A stretch of DNA of 64,000 nucleotides. It comes from Microcella frigidaquae (GTDB taxonomy: Bacteria > Actinomycetota > Actinomycetes > Actinomycetales > Microbacteriaceae). Position 1 is the stretch's first letter. Each line of letters begins with the position of its first letter. Positions 33,731 through 43,424 of the stretch are shown here, piece by piece. The notes beneath the pieces are model-generated. The model saw nothing but the letters and a program-made list of their open reading frames with translations, was not told where the DNA came from and made no database searches. The stretch covers positions 806,001-870,000 of the forward strand of contig NZ_JACHBS010000001.1 in NCBI RefSeq assembly GCF_014200395.1, read 5' to 3'. Position numbers and translations under genes: made by a program.

Positions 33731-34662
33731 ACCTCGCTCGCCGCGGCCTCGTTGAGGTTGAGCGGCGACGCCTTGCTCGAGAGCTGCTCGTGGCGGACAT
33801 CCGCGGGCATCGCCTCGATCATCGGCCGGTACTCGACGGAGAACCCGGTCACCTCGGGGAAGCTCGCCGCCGGGATCGTCGAGCTGACGACCTGATCGTC
33901 GTACACGTGCACGAAGTCGAACGACTGACCGCCGTCGACGCCGCTCAGCAGACGCTCGGCATCAGCACCCAGGTCGAGGGTGTAGCAGGTGGCGGCGGCG
34001 ACCGAGACGGGGATGCCCGCGAAGGTGCTGTGCGTCGAGTAGTGGAGGTGGCCGCCGAGGATCACCCGCACATCGGTGCCGCGCAGGACCTCGGCGAGCG
34101 CCGGCTGATCGTGCAGCTCGAGCACGGCCATCACCTCGAGCGGCGTCGGCACGGGCGGGTGGTGGAGGGCGAGCACGGTGCCGTGCGGCGCGGGCTCGGC
34201 GAGCACACCGGCGAGCCAATCGAGCTGGGCGCGGGTCAGTTCACCGTGGTGATACCCGGGCACCGTGCTGTCGAGCGAGATCACTCGCAGGCCGCGGATG
34301 TCGTGGACGCGGTCTTGGGGTGCGTCGGTCTCGGGCTCGTCGAACAGCAGAGAAGCGTAGGGGGCACGCTCGTCGTGGTTGCCCATCACCCAGATGAGCT
34401 CGGCACCCATGCGCTGCACGACGGGTTCGACTGCCGCGCGGAGCCGGCGGTATGCATCGGGCTCACCCAGGTCAGTGAGGTCGCCCGTGAAGACGAACGC
34501 ATCGGGCCGGACCGGCCCGGCCTCGAGACGGCGCAGAGCCGCGGCCAGGCGCTCCTCGACGGGCACCTTGCCATAGAGCGCCCGCCCCTCCCCCAGCAGG
34601 TGCGTGTCGGAGATGTGCGCGATCACGTGGCTGGCCGGCGGGTACTGTCCCATCTGCGTCAT
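33727..34662 (-). CDS. Metallophosphoesterase, CpdA/Rv0805-like
   Basis: A 311-residue calcineurin-like phosphodiesterase. All metal motifs are seen: ISDTHL (residues 18-23), FTGDLTD (about 58-64), MGNHDE (about 93-98), LALHHPP and GGHLHYSTHS. Class III cyclic-nucleotide phosphodiesterases such as mycobacterial Rv0805 share this layout. The C-terminal 60 residues are a family-type extension. ATG 34662 lies 6 nt after a TACCCT box, so it is leaderless. The substrate, cAMP or another phosphodiester, is not certain. Confidence 0.9.
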   Translation of the reverse strand: MTQMGQYPPASHVIAHISDTHLLGEGRALYGKVPVEERLAAALRRLEAGPVRPDAFVFTGDLTDLGEPDAYRRLRAAVEPVVQRMGAELIWVMGNHDERAPYASLLFDEPETDAPQDRVHDIRGLRVISLDSTVPGYHHGELTRAQLDWLAGVLAEPAPHGTVLALHHPPVPTPLEVMAVLELHDQPALAEVLRGTDVRVILGGHLHYSTHSTFAGIPVSVAAATCYTLDLGADAERLLSGVDGGQSFDFVHVYDDQVVSSTIPAASFPEVTGFSVEYRPMIEAMPADVRHEQLSSKASPLNLNEAAASEV

Positions 34663-34668
34663 GGCGAC

Positions 34669-34674
34669 AGGGTA
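34669..34674 (-). promoter_or_regulatory. -10 box of the phosphodiesterase gene (leaderless)
   Basis: TACCCT, then 6 nt (GTCGCC), then the ATG at 34662. Confidence 0.45.
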
Positions 34675-34695
34675 CCCGCCGACGGTGAACCGCTA

Positions 34696-35961
34696 TCAGG
34701 ATGCGGAGCGCTCGCTCGCGCGACTCCCCGCCCGCCGCCACAGGCCGTCGTGACCGAGCTGCACCCGCTCGTCGAGCTCGAGCGACCCGAGCGCGCCTCG
34801 GATGGTCGCCGGGCTCTCGCCGACCGCGCGGGCGATCTCCTCCACGCCCATGCCGCGTCGCGGCCGCAGAGCGTCGAGCACGCGCGTGTGCAGGGCGCTC
34901 TGGCCCGTGGGCCGGGTCGACTCCTCTCCGGCCTCGTCGAGGGGCAGTACGCCGTCATCGCCGTAGGCGAGGCGCATGACATCGGCGGCGCTGGTGATGA
35001 GGGTCGTCTCGAAGGCGCGAAGGAAGTGATGGCACCCCGCACTGGCCGCGCTGGTGATCGGTCCGGGGACCAGCCCGACGGGACGCCCCATGCCGAGGGC
35101 GTGGCCGGCGGTGCTGAGCGCGCCCGACCGGCGACCGGCCTCGATCACGACGGTGGCGTCGGCGAGCGCCGCGATCAGCCGGTTGCGCTGCAGGAAGCGC
35201 CACTTCGTCGGCGCGGAGCCGCAGGGCGCCTCGGAGAGGAGCAGGCCCTGCTCGGCGATGCGGGTGAGCAGCGCCTCGTGGCCGCTCGGGTAGAGGCGAT
35301 CGAGCCCCCCGGCGAGCACCGCGATGGTGGCGCCGCCGCTTGCGAGGGCCGCACGGTGCGCCATGCCGTCGATCCCGTACGCTCCGCCGGAGACCACGAC
35401 CGCGTCGCGCGCGGCGAGTCCGGCGGCGAGCTCCATGGCGACATGCTCGCCGTACCCGGTCGCGGCGCGAGCCCCCACGACGGCGATCGACGGGCGGCGC
35501 AGCAGGCTCGCATCGCCGCGCGCCCAGAGCAGCGCTGGCGGGCTGTCGGTGAGCGCGAGGAAGGACTCGGGCCATGTCGGGTCGCCCGGCACGATGAGGT
35601 GGGCACCGCAGCGAGCGGCACCCTCGAGGGCGCGCAGGATGTCCGCCCAGCGTGCTCGTGGGCGCCACCGGGCGAGGGCGGCCTCGAGCTCATCGGCCCC
35701 GAGCTCCCCGGGCAGCCGCGCGGCGAGGACGGCGCCGCTCGCGCCGTCGAGAACCACCCGGGCGGGCTCGACAGCGCCGAGCCGCTCGATGAGGAGCCCG
35801 GCGACCCGGTCGCCGGGCTCGATCAGCACGCTCCACACGACTCGAGCGACGAGCTCCGCGAGGTGACCGGCATCCTCCTCGTCGTGGAGGGCCGTGTCGT
35901 CGGGGCGCACGGCCAGCAGGGCGGCACGGAGCCGGTCGTCGTCGATCGTCCACAACCCCAT
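34696..35961 (-). CDS. dprA: DNA processing protein DprA
   Basis: A 421-residue DprA/Smf family protein that binds incoming single-stranded DNA and loads RecA. The Rossmann-like core is at about residues 150-340: PSIAVVGARAATGYGEHVAMELAAGLA, VVSGGAYGIDGMAHRAAL, LAGGLDRLYPSGHEALL, EAPCGSAPTKWRFLQRNRLIAALADATVVIEAG and RSGALSTAGHALGMGRPVGLVPGPITS. A C-terminal winged-helix region (GVEEIARAVGESPATIRGALGSLELDERV) follows. The ATG at 35961 overlaps the comM stop and has GGAAGGGA upstream. No ComEC or ComEA is in the window. Confidence 0.95.
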   Translation of the reverse strand: MGLWTIDDDRLRAALLAVRPDDTALHDEEDAGHLAELVARVVWSVLIEPGDRVAGLLIERLGAVEPARVVLDGASGAVLAARLPGELGADELEAALARWRPRARWADILRALEGAARCGAHLIVPGDPTWPESFLALTDSPPALLWARGDASLLRRPSIAVVGARAATGYGEHVAMELAAGLAARDAVVVSGGAYGIDGMAHRAALASGGATIAVLAGGLDRLYPSGHEALLTRIAEQGLLLSEAPCGSAPTKWRFLQRNRLIAALADATVVIEAGRRSGALSTAGHALGMGRPVGLVPGPITSAASAGCHHFLRAFETTLITSAADVMRLAYGDDGVLPLDEAGEESTRPTGQSALHTRVLDALRPRRGMGVEEIARAVGESPATIRGALGSLELDERVQLGHDGLWRRAGSRASERSAS

Positions 35962-37481
35962 CAGATTCCCTTCCGCAGGTAGAGAGCACGACCGACGTGA
36001 TCCGCGCCCGGGCGCTCGTCGCCCTCGAGATCCGCCACGGTCCAGGCGACTCGAATCACGCGGTCGTAGCCGCGCATGGTGAGAGCTCCGCGCTCGAGAG
36101 CCCGGTCGAGCGTCGCCCGATCGGCGGCCGGCAGGCGCCAGCGATCGGAGCGCAGCAGGGTTCCGGGCACCAGGGCGTTGACCGGATACCCCTCCTGACC
36201 CCACCGCGCGGCGGCCCGGGCACGGGCGGCGACGACCCGCTGCCGCGCCTGCGCCGTCGTCATCGCGGACGGTCCGTTCTCGGTCAGCTGCGCGGCACCG
36301 ACCCGACGGACCGTCACATGGAGATCGATGCGGTCGAGCAGCGGCCCGGAGAGCCGCCCGAGATAGCGGCGGCGCATGAGCGACGTGCAGGTGCAGTCAT
36401 CCCCTCCGCCCTGACCGCAGGGGCAGGGATTGGCCGCGAGCACCAGCTGGAATCGAGCGGGGAAGCGCGCTACGGCCCTGGCGCGGTGGATGGTGATCTC
36501 GCCGGTCTCGAGCGGCTGCCGCAGGGCGTCGAGCACGCTGGCCGAGAACTCCGGAGCCTCGTCGAGGAAGAGCACACCGTGGCTCGCTCGCGAGATCGCC
36601 CCGGGGCGCACCAGGCCACTGCCACCGCCGACGAGGGCGGCCATGGTGGCGCTGTGGTGAGGTGCCTCGAGTGGCGGACGGGTCTGCAGCGTCGGACCGA
36701 TCGGCAGGCCCGCCAGCGAGCGCACCGAGCTGACCTCGACGGCGGAGTCGGGGTCGAGGTCGGGCAGCAGACCGGGCAGACGGCTCGCGAGCAGGGTCTT
36801 GCCCGCACCGGGCGGCCCGAGCATGAGCAGGTGATGACCTCCGGCCGCGGCCACCTGCAGCGCCTCGACCGCCTCGGGGTGCCCGACGACGTCGGCCAGG
36901 TCACCGGTCTCGACGCGCGGGGCGACCGACACGGGCGGTTCGAGGGCATCGACCGGGACCGGTTCGAGCCGGGCACCGTGCCCGATGAGCACGTCTCGCA
37001 GCGAGGCGGCCGCGATGATGCGGATGCCCGGCACGAGCCGCGCCTCGTCGGCATTGCCGCTCGGCACGACGACCGCGGCGGCTCCCGCGCGACGGGAGGC
37101 GAGCACGGTCGGCAGCACGCCGGCCACCGGACGCAGCCGCCCGTCGAGCGAGAGCTCGCCGACGTGGACGATCCGGTCGATGGCCGCCGCATCGATGATG
37201 CCGGTCGTGGCCAGCGCGGCGACCGCGATGCCGAGGTCGAACCCCGAGCCGTGCTTGGGCAGCGAGGCCGGCGAAAGATTGACGGTCACCTTTCGCGCCG
37301 GCAGATCGCATCCGGAGTTCACGGCCGCGGCGCGCACCCGGTCTTTCGCCTCACCGAGCGCCGCGTCGGGGAGGCCGATGATCGTGAAGGCGGGCAGGCC
37401 GTTGGCGAGATCGGCCTCGATCTCGACGAGCGCGCCGTCGATGCCGTGCAGGGCGATCGCGAGCGTGCGAGCGACAGCCAT
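35961..37481 (-). CDS. comM: YifB/ComM-type Mg-chelatase-like AAA+ ATPase
   Basis: A 506-residue hexameric helicase-type ATPase; ComM promotes branch migration during integration of transformed DNA. The N-terminal Lon-like substrate domain (RTLAIALHGIDGALVEIEADL, VNLSPASLPKHGSGFDL) precedes the AAA+ module with Walker A GPPGAGKT (Lys228) and Walker B GVLFLDEAPEF. NPCPCGQGGGDDCTC and RYLGRLSGPLLDRIDLHVTV are family hallmarks. The start overlaps the yraN stop by one base and the stop overlaps dprA by one base, so the three genes are tightly coupled. The open frame to 37748 lies within yraN and is rejected. Confidence 0.95.
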   Translation of the reverse strand: MAVARTLAIALHGIDGALVEIEADLANGLPAFTIIGLPDAALGEAKDRVRAAAVNSGCDLPARKVTVNLSPASLPKHGSGFDLGIAVAALATTGIIDAAAIDRIVHVGELSLDGRLRPVAGVLPTVLASRRAGAAAVVVPSGNADEARLVPGIRIIAAASLRDVLIGHGARLEPVPVDALEPPVSVAPRVETGDLADVVGHPEAVEALQVAAAGGHHLLMLGPPGAGKTLLASRLPGLLPDLDPDSAVEVSSVRSLAGLPIGPTLQTRPPLEAPHHSATMAALVGGGSGLVRPGAISRASHGVLFLDEAPEFSASVLDALRQPLETGEITIHRARAVARFPARFQLVLAANPCPCGQGGGDDCTCTSLMRRRYLGRLSGPLLDRIDLHVTVRRVGAAQLTENGPSAMTTAQARQRVVAARARAAARWGQEGYPVNALVPGTLLRSDRWRLPAADRATLDRALERGALTMRGYDRVIRVAWTVADLEGDERPGADHVGRALYLRKGI

Positions 37482-37843
37482 CAGCCGACCGCCCGCAGAT
37501 GGTCGAGAGTGGTGCCGGCAGGGCCGGCCACGACGGCGATCACGTCGATGCGCAGCGCGCGAGCGGCGGACGCCCCGACGGGATGCGCCGCGCACCAGGC
37601 GCCGGCGAGGCGCCGCAGCCGCGCCAGCTTGCGCGGCGTGATCGCATCGAGCGGGTGCCCGAACGCCAGGCTCGATCGGGTCTTCACCTCGACCACGACC
37701 GTCGTGCTGCCATCGAGCGCGACGACGTCGAGCTCGCCCTCGCGGCACCGCCAGTTGCGGTCGAGCACCCGCCAGCCCAGCGCCGTCACATGCTCGACCG
37801 CCCGTTGCTCACCAGCGCGGCCGAGATCGTCTTTGCGTGCCAT
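37481..37843 (-). CDS. YraN/UPF0102 family endonuclease-like protein
   Basis: A 120-residue protein with the restriction-endonuclease-like fold of UPF0102. Family motifs are LGRAGEQRAVEHVTALGWRVLDRNWRCREGELDVVALDG and VVVEVKTRSS, giving the E, D and ExK residues of a PD-(D/E)XK-type site. ATG 37843 has GGGAGG 5 nt upstream and gives the usual length. It heads the yraN-comM-dprA operon, the usual gene order in many bacteria. Its exact role in DNA metabolism is not settled. Confidence 0.92.
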   Translation of the reverse strand: MARKDDLGRAGEQRAVEHVTALGWRVLDRNWRCREGELDVVALDGSTTVVVEVKTRSSLAFGHPLDAITPRKLARLRRLAGAWCAAHPVGASAARALRIDVIAVVAGPAGTTLDHLRAVG

Positions 37844-38004
37844 GTCGCCTCCCGCGGGAGAGCGTGAAGCATGGCAGGGCCGGGGCGGGCTGCGGGGGCG
37901 TGAGCGGTGCGGCTCCGTGACACGCTGCTGCGCTGGGGAGGACACCCGGGTGGCGCGGTGCGAGCATCCCGAGCCGCACGGTGAGAACCGCGCGGCCCGA
38001 CCGG

Positions 38005-41000
38005 TTAGCGGGCGGAAGCCGTCGCGGCCTCCTCCTCGGCGCCGTCCTCGACACCCTCCTCATCGCCGTCGCGAGAGCCATTGCCCGTGAACTGCAGCAG
38101 CGCCCACAGCGTGAGGGTCACGGCAGCGAAGATCGCCATGACGAGCATCCAGAACGCCATGTCCTCGACCGCGGCGGTCTCGCCGGCCGCAGTCGGCAGA
38201 ACGATGAGGGCGAACAGGATCGCGACCACGATGAATGTGCCGGCCCACAGCGGCTTGGAGTGCCGGAACACCTCGTGCCCGGCCAGGAAGCCGAGCGGCA
38301 GCAGCGAAGCCATCGCCGCCGTCAGGCCCTCGGCGGTCGTCGCCACCAGCGCGTCGCTGATCAGGAGCTCGACCCAGCCCGGCGTCCCGCTCGACAGCGC
38401 CGTCAGGGCCGAGAACCCGAACCACGCGGCCACCGCGATGCCGACCGTCACACTCGTGCTGAGCACCACGACGCGCGCCCGCACCGCGGCGTCGACACGG
38501 CTCAGAAGATCGAGACCGATGACGAGACCGATGAGGAATCCGGGCGAGAATTCGAGGATGCGGGCGACGACCACGCCGACGACCGCGAAGAGCAGGGCGA
38601 CGGGCTGCAGGGTGACCTGCGTCTCGAGCCCCCACGCCCGGCGGGCGATCGCGCCGCTGATCCACGCCGACACGTAGGTGATGAGGAACAGGCCGATCGC
38701 GAGGGAGACGGTCATCCGCACCGAGACCGGGTCGAACCCGTACTCGGGGTCCACGAAGCCGAAGATCAGCGAGGTGAGGCCGACCAGCACCGCTGCGGCC
38801 AGCGCGCGAGTGCGTGAGACGCGGGTGAACCACTCGGTCGCCCGCTCGGCGCGGCGCTCGATCGCAACGAACCAGCGCCCCAGACGGCCTGTGTTCGACG
38901 ACAACGTGCTGTTGAGCAGCTCGGCGGGGAAGGCCACGAGCAGCAGCAACGCAAGAGCGAGTCCCCCACCCGCCGCGAACACCCAGGGGTCGTCGAACAG
39001 TCGCTGCAGAGTCGGGATGCTCGAGGTGATGGCCGACGGCGCGGCCGGGTCGGAGCGGTCACCGGCGCTGGTCCCGGCGCCATCCGGCGCGGCGACGGGC
39101 TCGTCATCGTCCGGAGCCCCGGAACCGAGGTCGTCATCGGTGGATGCGGGGGCGACGACCGTCACCGGGATCTCGATGACAGAGGCCACGCCGCCGGGCG
39201 GGGTGGCGATGCCGACCAGCGTGTGCTCGCCCGGCGCGAGGTCCTCGGGCACCGTCACATCCAGGGCGAACTCGCCGAGCGCGTCGGCCACGGCGCTGCC
39301 AAGCACCTGCGGAGTGGACCGGATCTCGATCACGACGTCGGTGCCGACGGGAAGTCCGCGGGCTCGCAGCGAGAGCTGCTGCCCCGGCGTCAGATCGCCC
39401 CCGTCATAGCCCTCGAGGATCCAGACCAGCGGACCGGAATCGACGGCGGGCAGCCCGGCGACCGGAACCGTCACCGCACGGGGAGCCGTCCAGGCAGAGA
39501 AGCCGTCGTACGACGCCAGCGCGCCGAAGAACGTCGGCGGATCGGCAACGAAGCCCTGCGACTGCTGCTGCGCCCGCAGGAGGACGTCGCCGGCGAGGCC
39601 GGTGACTGTGCAGCTCCACGTTCCGCCGGTTGTGACGGTGGTGGCGCACGCGGCCGCCCCGCCGAGCTGACGCACCTGCACGCGGTATCCCGGATCGCCC
39701 GTGCCGCTCGCGACGACCTGGCCCGGCCCGCTCGGGATCACGGTCAGGGAGGGCGCTTCAGGGATCATCACGTAGTGGTCGATGTACCCGCTGCTGTCGT
39801 AGTAGTAGTACTGGAGCCCGTAGATGTTCCAGATTCCCGGCTCGAGCCCGGTGAACGCGCAGTCATCGACCACCGACGGACTCGTCGGGGGAATGCCACC
39901 GATGGGCCCGCCCTCACCGACATCCTCGGTTTGCAGTCCGCAACGGCCAACAGACGCCCCGTACTGGTACTCATCACCCGGCGGCACCTCGACCCGGTAC
40001 AGATCGATCTGGATCGCGCTGTTGGGAAGGCCCACCGCGTCCACCGAGATGGATGCGGCACCCAGTTCGTAGGTCACCTCCGGCGTCGCCACGCCCGTCG
40101 CCGCCGGGATGCTCGTCGCCACGGAGGGCGTCGCGGACGAGGTGCCGCCGATGTAGCCGTCGACTTCGCCGAACGCGTCCGGGTTGAAGCCGAAGCCGAC
40201 CGCGCGCGCTTCGGCAGAGAAGCTGTCTGTTCCCGACTCGAGCTCCGCACCGCACTCCCAGGCGCCGGTGCTCAGGTCAGCATCCGCGGTGCAGACGACC
40301 TGATCGGCCGCGTCGCGAACGACGACCTCGAGGGCGTCGAGCCGAGCACTGGCGATGGTGAGCTGGTCGCTGAGCGGATCAACCGTGCCGCGGAAGATCG
40401 CCCCACCCGGCACCGGTTCGACGGCGAGAGTCGGCGTCGCCGGAACGTATATCGCGTCTTCACGACCCAGTGTCGCGGTCGCGTTGAGGAAGTGTGCGGA
40501 CTCCAGAATGTGAACTCCCGCGGGCAGCCCCGTGAAGGTACAGGCGACGGTGGGGCCGTCGGTCGGAGGTGTCAGAGGGCTCCCGGTCCAGGTCGCGGGA
40601 CAGAACCCTGCGCTGGTCGACGTGCCGAACCCGTTGAGGAGCATCTCGGCGCCGACGTTCGAACCGGGCGCGCCGTCGACCGTTGCCGTCAGGGTCTCTG
40701 CCGTGACGGCTGCCGCGACGAGCGGCTCCGGCGGCGCAATGACAACCGTGTACGGGTAGTTCGGCGGGTCCGCCGCGAGCGCGAAGTTCACGTCGCGGGC
40801 AGTGGCCGTCACCGTCCACTGCCCGTAGGTGGGGAGCGGCAGCGCAGCGGAGCAGGAGAACTCACCGGAGACCGGCACCGGATCGACGACGCAGATGATG
40901 GCGAAGGTCAGCGGATCGACGGAGGTGGCCCGCACCTCCACCCGACTCATCGCGGGTGCCGTGCCGCTGATCTCCACGGTGGGTGTCTCGAGCGTGAGCG

Positions 41001-41466
41001 ATCCGCCGCTCCCGAGCGGGCCATCCACCACCAGGGGAACGCTGCTGGCAGACTCGCCATAGCGGAACGAGCTCAGCGGGCTCGCCGGGCTCTCCCCCGT
41101 TCCGTCGTCGGCCGTCGCGAAGAACGTGTAGATCCCGAGCTCGCCGCTCGGCACCGTGCCGCCGCAGTTGCCGCCTGCCGGACCAGCGGCCGTGACCGTG
41201 ATGGTGCAGAACAACTGGCGCGCAGCCGGATCGCTGACACCGGGCTCGAGGTACCAGACGGAGACCTCCATGTCGACGCCGTCCTCGACAAAGACATTCG
41301 CCGTCGTGAAGTTCGTGGTGTTGCCGATGAGCGAGCCCAGCGAGAGGATCGGCGCGCTGACGGCCGCCTGCGCGGTCGAGGTGACGACCACGGCGCCGGA
41401 AAGCCCGAGGACGAGCACGAGAGTCGCGATGAGCGCGCGGCGGAGACGTGAGAGGGGAGCCACCAT
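38005..41466 (-). CDS. Giant secreted Ig-like/membrane fusion protein
   Basis: A 1153-residue protein. A signal peptide (about 1-35, ALIATLVLVLGLSGAVVVTSTAQA) is followed by roughly 780 extracellular residues made of Ig-like beta-sandwich units with recurring motifs such as GEFSCSAALPLPTYGQWTVTATA, GAWECGAELESGTDSFSAEA and GGTWSCTVTGLAGDVLLRAQ. An Asp/Ala/Pro linker (about 780-815) leads to eight or nine transmembrane helices (about 824-1120) and a short acidic tail. The first helix with VAFPAELLNSTLSSN resembles actinobacterial FGLLP-motif membrane proteins, a weak match from memory. ATG 41466 is chosen for GAGG upstream and the signal peptide. Function is unknown; envelope stress or adhesion are guesses. 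Confidence 0.8.
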   Translation of the reverse strand: MVAPLSRLRRALIATLVLVLGLSGAVVVTSTAQAAVSAPILSLGSLIGNTTNFTTANVFVEDGVDMEVSVWYLEPGVSDPAARQLFCTITVTAAGPAGGNCGGTVPSGELGIYTFFATADDGTGESPASPLSSFRYGESASSVPLVVDGPLGSGGSLTLETPTVEISGTAPAMSRVEVRATSVDPLTFAIICVVDPVPVSGEFSCSAALPLPTYGQWTVTATARDVNFALAADPPNYPYTVVIAPPEPLVAAAVTAETLTATVDGAPGSNVGAEMLLNGFGTSTSAGFCPATWTGSPLTPPTDGPTVACTFTGLPAGVHILESAHFLNATATLGREDAIYVPATPTLAVEPVPGGAIFRGTVDPLSDQLTIASARLDALEVVVRDAADQVVCTADADLSTGAWECGAELESGTDSFSAEARAVGFGFNPDAFGEVDGYIGGTSSATPSVATSIPAATGVATPEVTYELGAASISVDAVGLPNSAIQIDLYRVEVPPGDEYQYGASVGRCGLQTEDVGEGGPIGGIPPTSPSVVDDCAFTGLEPGIWNIYGLQYYYYDSSGYIDHYVMIPEAPSLTVIPSGPGQVVASGTGDPGYRVQVRQLGGAAACATTVTTGGTWSCTVTGLAGDVLLRAQQQSQGFVADPPTFFGALASYDGFSAWTAPRAVTVPVAGLPAVDSGPLVWILEGYDGGDLTPGQQLSLRARGLPVGTDVVIEIRSTPQVLGSAVADALGEFALDVTVPEDLAPGEHTLVGIATPPGGVASVIEIPVTVVAPASTDDDLGSGAPDDDEPVAAPDGAGTSAGDRSDPAAPSAITSSIPTLQRLFDDPWVFAAGGGLALALLLLVAFPAELLNSTLSSNTGRLGRWFVAIERRAERATEWFTRVSRTRALAAAVLVGLTSLIFGFVDPEYGFDPVSVRMTVSLAIGLFLITYVSAWISGAIARRAWGLETQVTLQPVALLFAVVGVVVARILEFSPGFLIGLVIGLDLLSRVDAAVRARVVVLSTSVTVGIAVAAWFGFSALTALSSGTPGWVELLISDALVATTAEGLTAAMASLLPLGFLAGHEVFRHSKPLWAGTFIVVAILFALIVLPTAAGETAAVEDMAFWMLVMAIFAAVTLTLWALLQFTGNGSRDGDEEGVEDGAEEEAATASAR

Positions 41467-41583
41467 GGTTATCAGCCTCGAGCCGGGGCGCCGTCGGGTC
41501 GGCGCGGTCACCGAATGCTAACCCGAGATTGTCTCTGACGTATGACGAATACCTGGAGCGGAACGAGATGCTGCCGGAAACCG

Positions 41584-41907
41584 CTACTCGTCGAGCGCGA
41601 GCTCCTTGGGCAGCTTGAGCTCCTTCTTGCCGAGCTCCTCCACGTTGACGTCCTTGAAGGTCAGCACCTTCACGCTCTTGACGAAGCGGTCGGCGCGGTA
41701 GACGTCCCACACCCAGACGTCGGTGAGGGTCAGCTCGAAGTAGAAGTCGCCGCCCATGTCGCGCACGACCTGCTCGACCTCGTTCGCGAGGTAGAAGCGG
41801 CGCTCGGTCTCGACCACGTACTGGAACTGCGACACGACGTCGCGGTACTCGCGGTACAGCGCGAGCTCGACCTCGCGGTCGTAGTCGTCGAAATCCTCGT
41901 CGTCCAT
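41584..41907 (-). CDS. DUF2469 protein
   Basis: A 107-residue acidic protein of the actinobacterial DUF2469 family (Rv2901c type). MDDEDFDDYDREVELALYREYRDVV, VETERRFYLANEVEQVVRDMGGDFYFEL and VWDVYRADRFVKSVKVLTFKDVNVEEL are almost invariant in the family. It regularly follows rnhB, as here, 4 bp downstream. A TAGACT box lies inside the last codons of rnhB, 9 nt before the ATG, so it may also have its own promoter. No biochemical role is known to me. Confidence 0.95.
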   Translation of the reverse strand: MDDEDFDDYDREVELALYREYRDVVSQFQYVVETERRFYLANEVEQVVRDMGGDFYFELTLTDVWVWDVYRADRFVKSVKVLTFKDVNVEELGKKELKLPKELALDE

Positions 41908-41911
41908 GGCG

Positions 41912-42574
41912 TCACGAGTCTAGACCGTCGAGCAGGGTCGGCCCCCGCAGCCAGGTGACCCGGTGACGCGGCGACGCACCGTGCGCGGCGACAGCAGCAA
42001 GATGCTCGGCGCTGCCGTAGCCCTTGTTGCCGGCCCAGCCGTACACCGGCCATCGCTCGTGGTCGGCCGCCATGAGAGCGTCGCGGTGCTGCTTGGCGAC
42101 GACGGATGCCCCCGCCACGCTCGCGCAGTCGCGGTCGCCCTTCACCCGGGTGACGATGCGCGGCGGGAGGCTCAACGCGGGCGTCAACCAGTCGTGGCTG
42201 CCGTCGAGCAGCACCGTCGCGTCCGCGACCGGCACCCCGGCCTCGTGCAGGGCGATGAGCGCGCGCCGCCCGGCGAGGCCCAGCGCGGCGACGATGCCGA
42301 GGTCGTCGATCTCGGCCGGCTCCGCCTCCCCCACCGCGACCGCGGCCGCCCAGGCCCGCACCTGCGGCTCGACCTCGGCCCGCCGCGCCGGACTGAGCAG
42401 CTTGCTGTCGCGGAGGCGCTCGGGCGGAGCATCCGTCACCGTCAGCAGTGCGCACGCGCCCACCGCGACCACCCCGGCGATCGCGCCCCGACCGACCTCA
42501 TCGACACCGATGACGGCCGACGCGCCTTCGGCGAGCAGTGAGCGCTCGACGTCGAGGGTCGGCGCCGCGGTCAC
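41912..42574 (-). CDS. rnhB: Ribonuclease HII
   Basis: A 220-residue enzyme that cleaves RNA in RNA-DNA hybrids at single ribonucleotides. The metal-binding residues include Asp25 and Glu26 in [16 protein letters not shown], with [12 protein letters not shown] and the later [23 protein letters not shown] 42574 is chosen because it stands 10 nt after the lepB stop, has GAGG upstream, and begins just before the conserved core. The open frame to 42685 is lepB in another phase. It is part of the conserved rplS-lepB-rnhB-DUF2469 block. Confidence 0.95.
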   Translation of the reverse strand: MTAAPTLDVERSLLAEGASAVIGVDEVGRGAIAGVVAVGACALLTVTDAPPERLRDSKLLSPARRAEVEPQVRAWAAAVAVGEAEPAEIDDLGIVAALGLAGRRALIALHEAGVPVADATVLLDGSHDWLTPALSLPPRIVTRVKGDRDCASVAGASVVAKQHRDALMAADHERWPVYGWAGNKGYGSAEHLAAVAAHGASPRHRVTWLRGPTLLDGLDS

Positions 42575-42584
42575 CGCCGCGACC

Positions 42585-43319
42585 TCACTCCGCGCGCTCG
42601 ACGCCGTCGAAGACGAGCGGATAGTTGTCGAGCCACTGCCAGCGGTTGAAGGGCCAGCTGATGACAACGGCGCGACCGACGACATCCGCGATCGGCACGA
42701 CGCCGTTGATGCGTGAATCGGACGAGTCGTAGCGGTTGTCGCCCATCACCCACAGGGTTCCCTCCGGAACATCCTCCTGGAAGTCCTGCCCGCTGACCGC
42801 CACTCTGTCGGGAGGCAGCAGCACGTACGGCTCGTCGAGGGGAACCCCGTTGATGCTCAGTTGCCCGAGGTCGTTGCAGCAGGTGATGCGGTCGCCGGGC
42901 AAGCCGATGACGCGCTTGATGAGGTGCTCGTCGCTGTCGCCCGCGCTCAGGCCCACGAAGGTGAGCACGCCGTCGATCGCCTCCTCGAGCGGGGTGCGCG
43001 GGGTGGTCGGCACGGCCGTCAGCCAGCCGCCCGGATCACGGAAGACCACGATGTCGCCCCGTTCGAGAGGCATGACCTCGGGCACAAGCTGGTTGACGAT
43101 GATGCGGTCGTTGACCAGCAGCGTCGACTCCATCGACTCCGACGGGATGTAGAACGATCGGATCAGGAAGGTCTTGATGAGGAAGGAGATGACGAGCGCG
43201 GCAGCGACGATCACCACGACGTCGCGCAGGAAGAGCAGGACCCCTCGCCCCGCGGAGCCGCGGGATGCCCGACGGCCGGTGGATGCTCCGCCGTCGGCGG
43301 GCGCGGTGTGCTCAGTCAT
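42585..43319 (-). CDS. lepB: Signal peptidase I
   Basis: A 244-residue membrane protease removing signal peptides. One N-terminal transmembrane helix (about 31-52) precedes the catalytic domain outside the membrane. The nucleophile is Ser62 in IPSESMEST and the general base is Lys135 in [24 protein letters not shown] is box E. ATG 43319 has GGGGAG 6 nt upstream, and TAGACT lies further up. A terminator hairpin of rplS lies between it and rplS, so transcription is probably partly independent. An acidic insert of about 25 residues ([20 protein letters not shown]) precedes the lysine region. Confidence 0.96.
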   Translation of the reverse strand: MTEHTAPADGGASTGRRASRGSAGRGVLLFLRDVVVIVAAALVISFLIKTFLIRSFYIPSESMESTLLVNDRIIVNQLVPEVMPLERGDIVVFRDPGGWLTAVPTTPRTPLEEAIDGVLTFVGLSAGDSDEHLIKRVIGLPGDRITCCNDLGQLSINGVPLDEPYVLLPPDRVAVSGQDFQEDVPEGTLWVMGDNRYDSSDSRINGVVPIADVVGRAVVISWPFNRWQWLDNYPLVFDGVERAE

Positions 43320-43370
43320 GACTCCCCAGGTGCTCCCCGCCAGTCTAGGGGCGCAGCCGGGCCGAACGGC

Positions 43371-43404
43371 CGAGGGCCCCGCCGACACGTCGACGGGGCC
43401 CTCG
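43371..43404 (-). terminator. Terminator hairpin after rplS
   Basis: CGAGGGCCCCG (43371-43381) pairs perfectly with CGGGGCCCTCG (43394-43404), with an inner CGAC/GTCG pairing in the loop. It lies 20 bp after the rplS stop. Confidence 0.7.
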
Positions 43405-43424
43405 AGCAGGGTGGAGCGGCAGGC

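Noticed and set aside
37231..37260. T-loop-like sequence (GGGGTTCGAC on the minus strand) suggesting a tRNA
   Set aside because: It lies inside the conserved N-terminal coding part of comM, and no cloverleaf can be drawn around it.
39223..41451. 742-codon plus-strand frame over the large Ig-like gene
   Set aside because: It shows Arg/His/Asp-rich shadow composition without motifs; the minus strand has a signal peptide and membrane helices.
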